24,062 bases of DNA, taken from contig CAZQLE010000034.1 in assembly GCA_964593905.1 (NCBI GenBank), positions 1 to 24,062 of the forward strand, in the 5' to 3' direction. Of this stretch, positions 22,633 through 24,062 are shown one piece after another. The notes under the pieces are model-generated. The model was not told where the DNA came from, searched no databases, and saw only the letters and a list, made by a program, of their open reading frames with translations. The stretch's first letter is position 1. Every line of letters starts with the position of its first letter. Made by a program: the position numbers and the translations under genes. Source of the DNA: CAZQLE01 sp964593905. GTDB lineage: Bacteria > Chloroflexota > Anaerolineae > Anaerolineales > Anaerolineaceae.

Positions 22633-24062
22633 CTAGAACAGCCCGGTGATCAGCCCGGTTTCAGGGTCAATATCCACATCAAAGAAAGCCGGGCGGGTTG
22701 GCAGCCCTGGCATGGTGGCCATTGTGCCCAGCAGCGGATAAATGAAACCCGCCCCCACCGAGGCGCGCAGCTCGCGTACCGGAATGCGGAAATTCTTCGG
22801 CACACCCTTTAAATTGGGATCGTGACTGATGGAAAGATGGGTCTTTGCCATGCAGATCGGAAGACGATCAAAACCAAGCCGGGTATATTCGGCAATTTGC
22901 CCTTCAGCCTCGGGCGAATAATCTACGCCATCAGCGCCATAAATTTCTCGGGCAATCGTCTCAATTTTGTCTTTGATCGACCATTCCAAAGGATAGAGGA
23001 ATTTAAATTGCGCCGGTTGATTGGCAGCTTTCACCACTGCCTCAGCCAGTTTCACCGCTCCTTCACCACCAAATTCCCAGTGACGACACACCACAGCATC
23101 TTCGGCACCGCCCAGATCCACCGCTGCCGTGCGAATCATCTCAAGCTCGGCTTCGGTATCGGTGAAAAAGCTGTTGATCGCAACCACAACCGGAATACCA
23201 TATTTCCGGGCACTGTGAATATGGTGAACCATATTCTCCAGACCGTTTTTCAATAGACCCAGATTTTCCTGGGTATATTCAGCCGCCAGAGGTTTCCCGG
23301 CTACCACTTTGGGGCCGCCGCCATGCATTTTTAAAGCCCGCACCGTAGCCACCAGAACAACCACAGCGGGCTTTAACCCTGAATAGCGGCATTTGATATC
23401 CATAAACTTTTCCATGCCCATATCAGCGCCAAAACCAGATTCGGTGATCACATAATCGGCCAGCTTAAGGCCAATTTTATCCGCCAGAATCGAGCTGTTG
23501 CCATGTGCAATATTTGCAAACGGTCCCGCATGAACAAAGACCGGCGTGCCCTCCAGGGTTTGCATCAAATTCGGTTTAATGGCATCCCGCATCAACACCG
23601 TCAACGCCCCGGCCGTTCCCAGGTCACCGGCAGTTACCGCTTCACCATTTTTGCTCAGCGCCACTACCATGCGGGCAAACCGCTCACGCATATCATTAAT
23701 ATCCGTGGTCAGCGCCAGCACCGCCATAATTTCACTGGCGACAGTGATATCAAAACCGGTCTCGCGGCTGAATTCTTTCTCATTCGGCCCGGTGCCAACC
23801 GTAACCCCGCGCAGAAAACGATCGCTGGTATCAATAACCCGCCGCCAGGTAATCGTCTGCGGATCAATATCCAGACGGAACATACGCCGCTTTTCATCCG
23901 CAGTCAATTCATCCGGATCCGTCGTTGTGATCCCCAGCTTTTCCAGGCGATAGCGCATCCCACGGGCAAACTGTCGTTTTCCCTGCTTGTTTTTGGGGCA
24001 AAAACGATCAAAGAGTTGTTCATCGGTCGCATCAGTCTCATGAAGCATACGCACATCAATTG
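22633..24062 (-). CDS. fhs: Formate-tetrahydrofolate ligase, N-terminal part outside the window
   Basis: Fhs makes 10-formyl-THF from formate, THF and ATP. About 476 residues are visible. The N-terminal P-loop segment lies beyond the right edge, and the frame stays open to the last base, so the GTG at 24054 is internal. Visible signatures are LDIDPQTITWRRVIDTSDRFLR, GFDITVASEIMAVLAL, NLMQTLEGTPVFVHAGPFANIAHGNSS, ESGFGADMGMEKFMDIKCR, VVLVATVRALKMHGGGP, CMAKTHLSISHDP and the end ASVGAGFIYPLLGTMATMPGLPTRPAFFDVDIDPETGLITGLF. Wording such as MQTLEGTPVFVHAGPFANIAHGNSS and ALKMHGGGP, and the stretch before LDIDP, match the eukaryotic C1-THF synthase (MTHFD1) synthetase domain more than the clostridial form. 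A strong terminator follows. With the MTHFR and MetH genes it would supply methyl groups for methionine. Confidence 0.96.
   Translation of the reverse strand, partial: IDVRMLHETDATDEQLFDRFCPKNKQGKRQFARGMRYRLEKLGITTTDPDELTADEKRRMFRLDIDPQTITWRRVIDTSDRFLRGVTVGTGPNEKEFSRETGFDITVASEIMAVLALTTDINDMRERFARMVVALSKNGEAVTAGDLGTAGALTVLMRDAIKPNLMQTLEGTPVFVHAGPFANIAHGNSSILADKIGLKLADYVITESGFGADMGMEKFMDIKCRYSGLKPAVVVLVATVRALKMHGGGPKVVAGKPLAAEYTQENLGLLKNGLENMVHHIHSARKYGIPVVVAINSFFTDTEAELEMIRTAAVDLGGAEDAVVCRHWEFGGEGAVKLAEAVVKAANQPAQFKFLYPLEWSIKDKIETIAREIYGADGVDYSPEAEGQIAEYTRLGFDRLPICMAKTHLSISHDPNLKGVPKNFRIPVRELRASVGAGFIYPLLGTMATMPGLPTRPAFFDVDIDPETGLITGLF

Overview
The window is a stretch of bacterial chromosome of moderately high GC content (estimated by eye), densely packed with housekeeping and transport genes. 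I see no phage genes, transposases, CRISPR arrays, tRNAs or rRNAs. Several features together suggest a Chloroflexota bacterium, perhaps class Anaerolineae: a homocysteine methyltransferase/MTHFR fusion next to a long MetH, a DinG with an N-terminal exonuclease, DUF3048 and DUF4349 surface proteins, a GH36 glycosidase, an oligopeptide-type ABC importer with an Ala/Pro/Glu-rich lipoprotein linker, and a eukaryote-like long formate-THF ligase. This assignment is inference from overall gene style; no marker gene is present.

Layout. Positions 3-8470 hold one tight plus-strand gene run with overlaps or gaps of 10 nt or less: metH (5' end outside the window), a homocysteine S-methyltransferase/methylenetetrahydrofolate reductase fusion, coaX, coaBC, a secreted DUF3048 protein and a metallophosphoesterase. 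A DUF4349 lipoprotein (8560-9564) follows after 89 nt. It ends at a perfect bidirectional terminator (9577-9620) shared with a convergent minus-strand GH36 alpha-galactosidase-like gene (9644-11992). The GH36 gene is divergent from a DinG-type helicase/exonuclease gene (12241-15039). Both have extended -10 boxes 6-7 nt before their ATG, so both mRNAs are predicted to be leaderless.

A 354-nt AT-rich intergenic region full of inverted repeats (15040-15393) precedes an importer locus: a solute-binding lipoprotein with a TTG start, two tandem stem-loops, two permeases, a GntR/FCD regulator and an unassigned alpha-alpha toroid protein. No ABC ATPase is present. On the minus strand follow an XRE-cupin regulator, whose stop codon overlaps that of the toroid gene in a CTAG palindrome, a DUF218 (YdcF/ElyC-like) membrane protein with its own promoter, and fhs (formate-THF ligase), which is cut by the right edge and has a strong terminator.

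How the genes fit together. Fhs, the MTHFR module and MetH are steps of the folate one-carbon route to methionine, although fhs is in a separate unit. CoaX and CoaBC catalyse the first step and the two middle steps of CoA synthesis. The transporter locus looks like a regulated nutrient-uptake unit that borrows its ATPase from elsewhere. The most interesting material is non-coding: the predicted divergent leaderless promoter pair with its 19-nt direct repeat, and the structured leader of the importer. I did not find a convincing new multi-gene defence or metabolic system. The toroid protein encoded beside the GntR regulator is the best candidate for an undescribed function.
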